A DNA stretch of 63,814 nucleotides. It comes from Arcobacter sp. Lineage in GTDB: Bacteria; Acidobacteriota; Terriglobia; Bryobacterales; Bryobacteraceae. Location of the stretch: positions 1-63,814 of the forward strand of contig DYJN01000020.1 in the NCBI GenBank assembly GCA_020723085.1, read 5' to 3'. Below, piece after piece: positions 8,304 to 16,119 of this stretch (the first letter of the stretch is position 1; each line of letters starts with the position of its first letter). A program made the translations under genes and the position numbers. The notes beneath the pieces are model-generated. The model searched no databases. It was given only the letters and a program-made list of their open reading frames with translations, and was not told the origin of the DNA.

Positions 8304-9251
8304 TCACTCGTCCCCGGCCCCGCCGCTCATCGCCAGAAGCTTCTGCGCCGAGGCGTCGAACAGGCGCGCCGGCGCCGCGGAGGCGGCATCCAGCAGAAAC
8401 AGCGGCGCGGTTCCCAGCCGTTCGAGCTTCGCCGGAGGCGCTTCGAGCACTACAGGTTCGCCCAGTTGGTTGGAGCGCAGGTCCAGCACCAGCAGCTGGC
8501 TGGTCCCGGCGCTGGCCACGACAAGCTTCTTCTCTTCCTCAAGCAGAGCGAATCCGACCGGATCGGCCAGCCCGTGTCCCGCCGTCACCAGAGTGTCCAC
8601 GCGCGGCATCGCGTCCCAGCCCGTGTACCGCAGCACCTCGTTGCGCCCCCGGTCGGCCACGTAGAGCGCTCCGTCGACGAACTGCATTTCGCCGGCTTTC
8701 TCCAGCGGCATCAGCATGCGGGGCTGCTGGTTCTCTTTGACGATCCAGAGCGTGCCCGATCCGCGTCCCTGCGTGGCGAGGAACGCCTCGGCGGCCTGCG
8801 GCCCTATGGCAATGGAGACGATCCGCTCGCCGACCGCCGCCACGTCGGCTTCCCAGGCGCGCCGAAACTCGCCCTGCGCGCTTTTCTTCCACAGTTCAAG
8901 CTTCTGCTCGCCCGGAACATATAGGGCCAGCGCGGAGGAATCCGAGCTCCACGAGGCGCGCGCCACCGCGGCTCCACTATCCCGCAATTCGCGCCAGACC
9001 GGGATCGTCCCGTCGAGCCGCCTCACCAGATGCAGGGCGCCGGACTTGGCCAGCAGCGCCGTGCTCCCGTCCGGCGCCACCCACGCCGCATCGAACTCGC
9101 GCACGCGCGCGCGCCCCGCGCTGACAGTGTCTTCCTGGGCCACGACGAGCCGGATGGTGCGGCTCACGTGATCCACCAGCACACCCGCCATGGGCAGGGG
9201 TTGCGCCGTGATGGCGCAGGCGAAAAGAAAAGACACGGGCAGGAAGCGCAT
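8304..9251 (-). CDS. secreted beta-propeller-like protein
   Basis: This 315-residue protein has a signal peptide (RFLPVSFLFACAITAQ) and a series of about 45-residue beta-rich repeats, for example REFDAAWVAPDGSTALLAKSG, RASWSSDSSALALY and GALYVADRGRNEVLRY. They resemble NHL/WD40-type propeller blades. Such proteins usually serve as binding scaffolds in the periplasm; no catalytic residues are evident. The reading frame stays open far upstream but overlaps the Gfo/Idh gene there, so the signal-peptide ATG at 9251 is the sensible start. The precise family is unknown. Confidence 0.7.
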   Translation of the reverse strand: MRFLPVSFLFACAITAQPLPMAGVLVDHVSRTIRLVVAQEDTVSAGRARVREFDAAWVAPDGSTALLAKSGALHLVRRLDGTIPVWRELRDSGAAVARASWSSDSSALALYVPGEQKLELWKKSAQGEFRRAWEADVAAVGERIVSIAIGPQAAEAFLATQGRGSGTLWIVKENQQPRMLMPLEKAGEMQFVDGALYVADRGRNEVLRYTGWDAMPRVDTLVTAGHGLADPVGFALLEEEKKLVVASAGTSQLLVLDLRSNQLGEPVVLEAPPAKLERLGTAPLFLLDAASAAPARLFDASAQKLLAMSGGAGDE

Positions 9252-9304
9252 GGGCCTGGGGTCTGCCCGTTTAGATACGGCTCCCGCTTTGCGGGTTGCG
9301 GAAA

Positions 9305-10474
9305 TTACGCTTCGCTGACAGCTATGGGGCGCCCGCCTTCGGCGATGGAGAGCCGCGCCGCTTCGATCACCGCTTCGTTGTAAGACGAGTTGGCAGGCGT
9401 GGCCATCACGCCGCCGCGGTCCCACTCGGCCAGTTTCGCCCGGCGCTCCTCCAGCCCGAGCCCTTCCAACTCCAGCGCCCGCTCGGCAATATAGGCCACC
9501 GAGCGGTACCCGTACCCTACGGGCACAAGCCCCGGTCCGCCCAGATCCACATACTGGAAGTAGTCGGTAGACGGCTCGGCGTACAGGGTCGAGCCCGCGC
9601 CGCCCGGGTTTTTCACATAGCTGTACTGAATGCCGCGGTACTGGTCGTCGTGGCGGATCCACGCGCCACGCTCCGCCGTCGAACAGTACATCGTCAGCCC
9701 CTGCGTGTTGGTGCCCGGCGCCGCATCGGGAAAGCCGATGGCATTCTGCACGTTCAGACAAGCCCCGTTGGACCAGATCACCCGCGCGTCCGTCCACAAC
9801 CAGCCCTCGACGCCGTTGGGGAAACGGTCGCGGATCCCGTAGACGGAAACCTCCACCGGGCGCAGACCGGTGATGAAGGCCACCAGATCCACGTAGTGGC
9901 AGCCGATGTAGGTGAACGCATCGGTCGCCTCGCAGGAGAACCAGTTCTGGAAGTTCGAGTGGCGGTAGTACCACTTCTCCAGCAGGCACGCCGTGCCCAG
10001 GCGGAATTCGCCGAAGAACCCCTCCTGGTAGCGGCGCCGCGCCAGCAGCGAGCGGTCGTCGAACCGTTTGTGGTACTCCACGCCCACCAGCAGCCCGCGG
10101 TCGCGAGCCTCGCGCTCGATCAGGCGCGCGTGCTCAAGCTTGAGCACCAGCGGCTTTACGGTCAGCACATGCTGGTCATGCCGCAGGGCGCACAGGATCG
10201 CCTCGCAGTGCAGATGGTCCGGGATGGCTGTCACCACGAGCTGCCGCGGCGGCAGCGAAGCGATCACTTCCTCGTACGGTTCCAGCCGCGGCATAAATTT
10301 TTGGCCGGGAAACGCCCGCAGAAGAACGGGCGCTTCCGCCAGGGCTTCCAGCGATTCCCGTTTCTGGTCGCAAACTTCGATCTCCCCAAGGCGGCCCAGA
10401 CGCTGGAGCTGGTACAGGGACGGCAGCAACTGGTCATGCGCAATCATGCCGCCGCCGATCATCGCCACACGCAT
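9305..10474 (-). CDS. Gfo/Idh/MocA family oxidoreductase
   Basis: This is an NAD(P)-dependent sugar or inositol dehydrogenase-type enzyme of 389 residues. The N-terminal Rossmann fold begins MRVAMIGGGMIAHDQ with the glycine-rich loop at 8-10; TAIPDHLH and VKPLVL correspond to the cofactor and Lys motifs of the family (a KP in place of the common EKP). The C-terminal alpha/beta domain follows. The ATG at 10474 has GAGGAGG 8 nt upstream. It lies 13 bp downstream of a class III aminotransferase, suggesting co-transcription and action on a keto or amino sugar; this is inference. Confidence 0.87.
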   Translation of the reverse strand: MRVAMIGGGMIAHDQLLPSLYQLQRLGRLGEIEVCDQKRESLEALAEAPVLLRAFPGQKFMPRLEPYEEVIASLPPRQLVVTAIPDHLHCEAILCALRHDQHVLTVKPLVLKLEHARLIEREARDRGLLVGVEYHKRFDDRSLLARRRYQEGFFGEFRLGTACLLEKWYYRHSNFQNWFSCEATDAFTYIGCHYVDLVAFITGLRPVEVSVYGIRDRFPNGVEGWLWTDARVIWSNGACLNVQNAIGFPDAAPGTNTQGLTMYCSTAERGAWIRHDDQYRGIQYSYVKNPGGAGSTLYAEPSTDYFQYVDLGGPGLVPVGYGYRSVAYIAERALELEGLGLEERRAKLAEWDRGGVMATPANSSYNEAVIEAARLSIAEGGRPIAVSEA

Positions 10475-10487
10475 CGCCGTGTCCTCC

Positions 10488-11858
10488 TCAGCGCTCCGCC
10501 ACCGCTTCGGCGAATGCATCCCGCAGCACTTCGCACCCCTCGCGGAGCGCGTCTTCCGAAATCACCAGCGGCGGGCAGATCTTGATGGTGCAGCCCTGCG
10601 GGCCGACGGGGTTGAACATCAGCAGCCCCTTTTCGACGCAGCGCCACACGATGTCATGAGCCAGCGCCCCGTCCGGCGTGCGGTGTTTCGGATCCGCCAC
10701 CGCCAGCCCTGCCACCAGCCCCTTGCCCGCCAGGAATCCAGCCTGAGGAAACTCGCTCTGGATCCTGCGCAGCCCTTCCATCAGGACCGGCTCCATGCGC
10801 GCCGCATGGCCGGCGAGGTCCTCTTTCAGGATGAGCTCGATGTTGGCCAGCGCAGCGGCGCAGCAGATGGGGTTGCCCGTGTGCGTCGACGAAGCCGAAC
10901 CGGGTCCCGGCAGGTCCATCAGATCCGCGCGCCCTGCAACGGCGGAGATCGGCAGCGAACTGGAGATGCCTTTGCCCCACGTCGTCACGTCCGGAACCAC
11001 TCCATAATGCTCGTAGCCCCAGAACCGCCCGGTCCGCCCGAAGCCCGCCTGCACTTCGTCGAAGATCAGCAGCGCCTTCTGTCCGGTGCACCATTCGCGC
11101 AGCGTCCGGATGTAATCCACCGGAGCGAACGCCGCCGTGCCGCCCTGATAGGTCTCCATCAGCACGCCGCACACCTGGCTGGGCGCCACGCCTGCTTCCG
11201 CCAGCGTCTTCTCGAACAGGGAGAAGCTCGTGTCCTCTGTCCAGTAACCGTCCGGGAACGGAACCTGCACGAACCGCGGATCGGGATCGCCGATCCACTC
11301 CTTCAGCGCCGGAATGCCTCCCGCGAGCTGTGAACCCAGCGTCCGCCCATGGAATGCCTTCTCGAACGAGACGATCACGTTCTTGCCTCGCCCGCCCGCC
11401 TTCAAACCGTGCATGCGCGCGATCTTGATGGCGAACTCCACCGTCTCGCTCCCGGTGGTGAGAATGAACACCTTCTCGAGCGGCGCCGGCAGCAGCGAGA
11501 CCAGCTTCGCCGCCAGCTCCGCGCGGATCTCCGAGGGGAAGCAGTAGTTGGTCAGCAGCCCGTGCTGCGCCTGCCGGGTAATGGCGTCGATGATCTCCCG
11601 GCGCCCATGTCCGGCGTTGGTGATGAGCACTCCGGAAGACCAGTCCAGCCACATGTTGCCCCACCGGTCGTAGACCTGGAATCCTTCCGCGCGGTCCCAT
11701 ACGACCGGCGGCTGCCCCTGCATGGCGCAGATTTCGGCGCGGTGAAGCTTTTCAAGCACCGGCAGCGATTCGGGAACAGGAAACGGCGTGACGATCCGCC
11801 GGAACCGCGTTTCCACGCGAGGCACTGGCCTGGACGAGGGTAGAGTCTCCAAGGGCAT
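10488..11858 (-). CDS. class III PLP-dependent aminotransferase
   Basis: This 456-residue fold-type I enzyme transfers amino groups from an omega-amino donor to a keto acceptor, as do 4-aminobutyrate, ornithine or diamino acid transaminases. The PLP-binding features are FDEVQAGFGRTG (D267) and the Schiff-base lysine K296 in TTWGKGIS; TTGSETVEFAIK binds phosphate. The exact substrate is not clear. The start at 11858 is the first ATG consistent with the family N-terminus; its upstream region is AT-rich but lacks a strong ribosome-binding site. It is divergent from efp and followed by the Gfo/Idh gene. Confidence 0.87.
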   Translation of the reverse strand: MPLETLPSSRPVPRVETRFRRIVTPFPVPESLPVLEKLHRAEICAMQGQPPVVWDRAEGFQVYDRWGNMWLDWSSGVLITNAGHGRREIIDAITRQAQHGLLTNYCFPSEIRAELAAKLVSLLPAPLEKVFILTTGSETVEFAIKIARMHGLKAGGRGKNVIVSFEKAFHGRTLGSQLAGGIPALKEWIGDPDPRFVQVPFPDGYWTEDTSFSLFEKTLAEAGVAPSQVCGVLMETYQGGTAAFAPVDYIRTLREWCTGQKALLIFDEVQAGFGRTGRFWGYEHYGVVPDVTTWGKGISSSLPISAVAGRADLMDLPGPGSASSTHTGNPICCAAALANIELILKEDLAGHAARMEPVLMEGLRRIQSEFPQAGFLAGKGLVAGLAVADPKHRTPDGALAHDIVWRCVEKGLLMFNPVGPQGCTIKICPPLVISEDALREGCEVLRDAFAEAVAER

Positions 11859-11931
11859 GTCTTTATTATTAGACGACGATGGCCCCCGGCGTTGCAATGT
11901 GATAGATCTCCATCCAGAGGGAGTATGACCG

Positions 11932-12501
11932 ATGATCGCAGCGTCGCAATTGCGCAACGGCATGGCCATCCGGTACGAAGGCGAGACTTACAAGGTGCTG
12001 CTGGCGGATTACCACCCGGGGCAGGGCAAGATGGGCGGCGTGGCTCACGTGCGTCTCAAGAACCTTTCCACGGGCACGACGTGGGAGACCAGCCTTCGCG
12101 GGGACCTCAAGGTGGAGGACGTGCCGCTCGAGAAGAAGGCGATGGACTTTCTGTACAGCGACTCCGGGATATGCACGTTCATGGACGCCGCAACAGGCGA
12201 ACAGGCTGACGTGAGCGAGAATCTGATCGGCGACGCCGCCCGCTTCCTGCTGCCGGAAATGAGCGTCGCCGTCGAGTTCCTGGGCGACCAGCCGGTGGGC
12301 GTGGAGTTGCCGGGGTTCGTCGAAGTCGAGATAGCCGACACGGCGCCGCCGGTGCACGCGCAGAACGACAGCACCTGGAAGCCCGCGCGCCTGGAAAACG
12401 GCGTAGAAATCCTGGTGCCGCAGTTCATCAAGACGGGCGACCGCATCCGGCTCGACCTGACCACGCTGAAATACATGGACCGCGCGAAAGCCGCAAAGTG
12501 A
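11932..12501 (+). CDS. efp: elongation factor P, variant loop
   Basis: EF-P (189 residues, normal length) binds the ribosome between the P and E sites and relieves stalling at polyproline. The three beta-barrel domains are recognisable: the KOW-like N-terminus, the central DVSENL region and the C-terminal KTGDRIRLD motif. The domain I loop reads HPGQGKMGGV, where E. coli has KPGKGQA: the loop is two residues longer, Gln31 replaces the usual modified Lys, and Lys33 is the nearest lysine. The ribosome-binding site GAGGGAG precedes the ATG by 9 nt. The convergent radical SAM gene begins one base after the efp stop. Confidence 0.93.
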   Translation: MIAASQLRNGMAIRYEGETYKVLLADYHPGQGKMGGVAHVRLKNLSTGTTWETSLRGDLKVEDVPLEKKAMDFLYSDSGICTFMDAATGEQADVSENLIGDAARFLLPEMSVAVEFLGDQPVGVELPGFVEVEIADTAPPVHAQNDSTWKPARLENGVEILVPQFIKTGDRIRLDLTTLKYMDRAKAAK

Positions 12502-13473
12502 TCAGGTGAGAATGTGCCTGAGCCCCGCCTGCCGCGCCCATTGAATGGCCTGACGGTGCTCGGCGAACGTGATCCGGCGGTCCAGCGGCGGATACTGCCG
12601 GGCTTTGTGCTCCGGCCGGTACTGCCCCATGATATTGACCCAGGTGTCGCGCGAAAGGTTCTCCGCCACCCACCTGACGAACCGATCCGTGCCGGCCAGG
12701 TTTTCAGGCAGCACCAGGTGGCGGATCAAAAGCCCGCGCTGCGCCACGCCGCGCTCATCCAGCCGCAGCACGCCCGTCTGCCGGTGCATCTCGGTGATCG
12801 CCTCCGCGGCGCGCTCCGGATAATCGGCTGCGCCGGAAGAAAAACGGGCCGCGATTTTTCCGTCCATGTATTTGAAATCCGGCAGATAAATATCCACGAT
12901 TCCATCGAGCAGCTTCACGGCTTCCAGCGCTTCATAGCCGCCGCAGTTGTACACCAGCGGCAGCCGGAATCCGCGCCGCACGGCGTGCACGAGCGCCGCC
13001 ACGATGTTCGGCAACAGGTGCGTGGGCGTCACCAGGTTCAGGTTATGGCACCCCATGTTCTGCACCGACAGGAACAGCCTGCCCAGTTCCTCGTCGGAAT
13101 GCCAGAAACCGTCTCCCCGGTGGTTGATCTCCCAGTTCTGGCAGAAGATGCACAGCAGATTGCAGCGGGAGAAAAACACGGTGCCTGAGCCGCTCCGCCC
13201 GGTGATCGGCGGCTCTTCGCCGAAATGCGGGTGGGCCGAAAACACCTTCGCCCGCGCCGGCAGCGCGCAGACGCCGGTCTCCCCCGCCAGGCGGTTCACG
13301 CCGCACTGCCGCGGGCACAGCCGGCAGGACCGGTAAATCTCCCGCAGTTGCCGGGCGCGCGCCTCGAGTTCGCCGGTGCGCGCAAGCTTCAGGTAGGCAG
13401 GTTCAAACGGGCGCCCCGGCGCCGCCAGCGCCGCCCCCAGCCCAGTGGCGAAATCCCTGCGCGTGGGCTCCAT
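12502..13473 (-). CDS. radical SAM protein (PflA/PflX-like) with Tat-like N-terminus
   Basis: This 323-residue radical SAM enzyme resembles the pyruvate formate-lyase activase-like (PflX) group. The SAM/4Fe-4S motif is C104-x3-C108-x2-C111 (CNLLCIFC). An additional Cys cluster (C50, C53, C57, C69; CRLCPRQCGVN...GVC) lies upstream, as in that group. The substrate is unknown. The first residues (RRDFATGLGAALA) look like a twin-arginine signal, unusual for a radical SAM enzyme. The start at 13473 has GGAG 8 nt upstream. It converges with efp with no spacer; a link to EF-P modification is speculation. Confidence 0.85.
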   Translation of the reverse strand: MEPTRRDFATGLGAALAAPGRPFEPAYLKLARTGELEARARQLREIYRSCRLCPRQCGVNRLAGETGVCALPARAKVFSAHPHFGEEPPITGRSGSGTVFFSRCNLLCIFCQNWEINHRGDGFWHSDEELGRLFLSVQNMGCHNLNLVTPTHLLPNIVAALVHAVRRGFRLPLVYNCGGYEALEAVKLLDGIVDIYLPDFKYMDGKIAARFSSGAADYPERAAEAITEMHRQTGVLRLDERGVAQRGLLIRHLVLPENLAGTDRFVRWVAENLSRDTWVNIMGQYRPEHKARQYPPLDRRITFAEHRQAIQWARQAGLRHILT

Positions 13474-13548
13474 GACAGAGTCTCCTGCCTTCAATCTGTG
13501 CGAACTGGCGGCTGTTGTCCAGCCCGGTCCAGCCGGTTTTGCTTGCCA

Positions 13549-13583
13549 GCGTCAGTCCGCGTGAGACATCCTGTGAGTGACGC
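13549..13583 (+). promoter_or_regulatory. leader hairpin before Mg2+ transport operon
   Basis: GCGTCA (13549-13554) pairs with TGACGC (13578-13583) around a 23-nt loop. The right arm ends two bases before the GGAGG ribosome-binding site of the MgtE-like gene, so folding could affect translation. No known Mg2+ or Mn2+ riboswitch consensus was recognised. Confidence 0.3.
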
Positions 13584-13602
13584 CCGGAGGCAGCGTGGAA
13601 GC

Positions 13603-14856
13603 ATGGCCGAGGAGCTGCTCTATCTCACAGAACTGCTCGGGCTCAAGGTGTATGACCTGAGGCGGCGGCCGCTCGGGCGCGTCCGCGACGCCGTGCTCGT
13701 GCCCCGGCTGCACCCGGTGCGCGTGGACCGGTTCCTGGTGGCTGGCGGAGGAGGCTACACGTGGCTCTACGTCCGGCATGATCAGGTGGCAGTGATCACG
13801 CTCGACGGCATCTGGCTCCGCGACGAGCTGCTGGTTCCCTACCACGCGGATGAATATGCCCTGAGGCTGGTGCGCGACGTGCTCGACCAGCAGATCATCG
13901 ACGCCAGCGGCCGCAAAGTGGTCCGCGTCACCGACATCACGTTCGAGATCCGCCATGAAGCGGAGCAGGACTTGCTGCACGTGCTCGAAGTCGACATCGG
14001 CATGCGCGCGGTTCTGCGGCGCCTGCTTCAGGGGTGGGTTCCGCGGCGCTGGATCCGCCGCCTCCAGCGGCGCGTTCCGCCCAACTCCATCCGCTGGGAG
14101 TTGTGCAACATCGTCGAACCGGACCCGCAGCGCCGCCTGCGGCTCAACATCTCCATGGAGCCGCTTGAACAGATGCACCCGGCAGACCTCGCCGACATCG
14201 TCGAAGAGCTGAGCCCCGAAGACCGCGAAGCGATCATCGAAGCCATCGACACCGAGGTCGCCGCCGAAGCGTTGTCGGAGATGGCGCCGGAGACCCAGGC
14301 CCAGATCATGGAATCGCTGGATGCGGGCAGGGCGGCCGACATTCTCGAGGAGATGGCGCCCGACGAGGCTGCCGACGTGCTGGGCGAGCTCGAGGAGGAG
14401 ACCAGCGAAGAGATCCTCGAAGAAATGGAGAGCGCGCCCAAGGCGGAAGTCGAGGAGCTGCTCGAATACGAGGAAGACACGGCCGGCGGCCTGATGAACA
14501 CCGAGTTCATCGCCGTACATGAAGAAGCGGCTGTCGCCGACGCCATCGACGCGCTCCGCCTGCGGCAGGACCTCGTCGACACCGTGAACACCATCTTCAT
14601 CACCGACACCGACGACCGCCTGCGCGCCGCCATCCCCATTGCCCGGCTCTTTCTCGCCAGGCCGGCGGCCCGCGTCAGCGAACTCGTCCGCCCCGAGGAT
14701 GAAATCATTCAGACGGAGACAAACGCTCCCCGCTCCCGCGTGCTGGAGCTTTTCGACAAGTACAACCTGCTCACGCTGCCCGTCATCGACGAAGAAGACC
14801 GCCTGGCCGGCGTGATTACCGCCGACGACATCATCTCCGTGCTGAGGAACCGCTAG
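13603..14856 (+). CDS. PRC-barrel / MgtE-N / CBS-pair regulatory protein
   Basis: This 417-residue soluble protein has the parts of an MgtE magnesium channel without its membrane domain. Residues about 1-90 resemble a PRC barrel (LGLKVYDLRRRPLGRVRDAV). About 190-285 is an acidic MgtE-N superhelix with repeats such as MHPADLADIVEELSPEDR and MAPDEAADVLGELEEE. About 290-417 is a CBS pair ending VIDEEDRLAGVITADD. In MgtE these parts sense cytosolic Mg2+. The start at 13603 follows CGGAGG by 12 nt. The next gene, an NRAMP-like permease, starts directly after the stop (TAGATG), so the pair probably works together as sensor and transporter. Confidence 0.88.
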   Translation: MAEELLYLTELLGLKVYDLRRRPLGRVRDAVLVPRLHPVRVDRFLVAGGGGYTWLYVRHDQVAVITLDGIWLRDELLVPYHADEYALRLVRDVLDQQIIDASGRKVVRVTDITFEIRHEAEQDLLHVLEVDIGMRAVLRRLLQGWVPRRWIRRLQRRVPPNSIRWELCNIVEPDPQRRLRLNISMEPLEQMHPADLADIVEELSPEDREAIIEAIDTEVAAEALSEMAPETQAQIMESLDAGRAADILEEMAPDEAADVLGELEEETSEEILEEMESAPKAEVEELLEYEEDTAGGLMNTEFIAVHEEAAVADAIDALRLRQDLVDTVNTIFITDTDDRLRAAIPIARLFLARPAARVSELVRPEDEIIQTETNAPRSRVLELFDKYNLLTLPVIDEEDRLAGVITADDIISVLRNR

Positions 14857-16101
14857 ATGTTCCGGCGCCTGCGGCACCACCTCGCGGTGTTCTTCGCCGT
14901 CATTGGTCCCGGCTTCATCACCGCCATGGTCGACAACGACGCCGGCGGCATCTTTACTTATTCGCAGGCGGGCGCCCGCTATGGCTACCTTCCCCTCTGG
15001 ACGCTGGCGCCGATTACGCTGCTGCTGGTGGTGACCCAGGAAATGTGCTCGCGCATGGGCGCCGTCACCGGGAAAGGGTTGTCCGACCTGATCCGCGAGG
15101 AGTTCGGCCTGCGCACCACGTTTTTCATCATGGCGCTGCTCGTGCTCACGAACCTCGCCAACGTCATGGCCAATTTCGCCGGCGTCGCCAGCTCGCTGGA
15201 ACTGTTCGGCATCAGCCGTTACCTGACCGTGCCCGCCGCTGCCGCCGGGGTCTGGCTGCTCGTGGTTCGCGGCACGTACGCGCGGGTCGAAAAGGTCTTC
15301 CTCGCCGCTTCGGCGGTCTACATCTGCTACATCATCTCCGGAGTGATGGTGAAACCCGACTGGACGCAGGCTGCGATCTACAGTGTGCGTCCGGTGTTAA
15401 TGCTCGAGCCCGGCTACCTCACCATGCTCGTCGGCATGGTGGGCACGAGCGTAGCCCCGTGGATGCAGTTCTATCTGCAGGCGGCCGTTGTCGAGAAAGG
15501 GATCGCCGCCAAGGACTACGTCGAGAGCCGGCTGGAGGTCATCGTCGGCTGCATCGCCATGGCGGTGATCGCGTTCTTCATCATCGTCGCCTGCGCCGGC
15601 GCCATCCACGACGTCGCGCCCCGCGACATCCAGGACGCCACCGACGCCGCCTTCGGCCTGCGTCCTTTCGGCCAGTACGCGTTCCTGCTCTTTGCCATCG
15701 GGCTGTTCAACGCGTCGTTGTTCGCCGCCTGCATTCTGCCGCTGTCCACCGCCTACACCGTCTGCGAAGGGCTCGGCTTCGAATCCGGCGTGAACAAGGG
15801 CTTCCGCGAGGCGCCGGTCTTCTATTGGCTCTTCACGCTGCTCATCGTCATCGGCGGCGGGGTGATCCTGCTGCCTGGCTTCCCGCTGGTCAGGATGATC
15901 CTGCTCAGCCAGGTCATCAACGGCGCGCTGCTGCCGCTGGTGCTGATCTACATGATCCTGCTCGTCAACAAGGACCGGCTCATGAAGAAGTGGAAGAACA
16001 CGCGGTTCTACAACGCGGTCGGCTGGACGAGCGTGGTGATTCTAATCGGCCTCACGGTCGCGCTCGTGATCCTCAGCCTCCGCGGCCTGGCCGAGGCGTG
16101 A
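14857..16101 (+). CDS. NRAMP-related divalent metal transporter, probable Mg2+
   Basis: This 414-residue integral membrane protein of the NRAMP (SLC11) fold has about 11 hydrophobic segments. The metal-site motifs are altered. TM1 has DNDAG at 26-30, where classical NRAMPs have DPGN. TM6 has GTSVAPW at 196-202, with Ala200 in place of the Met of MPH. That Met favours transition metals over Ca2+/Mg2+ in classical members, and its loss is reported in NRAMP-related magnesium transporters. With an MgtE-type regulatory protein encoded immediately upstream, Mg2+ uptake is the best guess; Mn2+ transport cannot be excluded. Confidence 0.87.
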   Translation: MFRRLRHHLAVFFAVIGPGFITAMVDNDAGGIFTYSQAGARYGYLPLWTLAPITLLLVVTQEMCSRMGAVTGKGLSDLIREEFGLRTTFFIMALLVLTNLANVMANFAGVASSLELFGISRYLTVPAAAAGVWLLVVRGTYARVEKVFLAASAVYICYIISGVMVKPDWTQAAIYSVRPVLMLEPGYLTMLVGMVGTSVAPWMQFYLQAAVVEKGIAAKDYVESRLEVIVGCIAMAVIAFFIIVACAGAIHDVAPRDIQDATDAAFGLRPFGQYAFLLFAIGLFNASLFAACILPLSTAYTVCEGLGFESGVNKGFREAPVFYWLFTLLIVIGGGVILLPGFPLVRMILLSQVINGALLPLVLIYMILLVNKDRLMKKWKNTRFYNAVGWTSVVILIGLTVALVILSLRGLAEA

Positions 16102-16119
16102 TCCGTGCCGCGACCGCCT

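Noticed and set aside
13474-13602. M-box or yybP-ykoY riboswitch before the Mg2+ transport operon
   Set aside because: The leader is only about 130 nt, and none of the conserved core sequences of those riboswitches could be found.
13552-14880. Long minus-strand frame opposite the MgtE-like gene
   Set aside because: Its His/Asp/Val-biased product is the antisense shadow of the real CBS/MgtE-N gene and has no family features.
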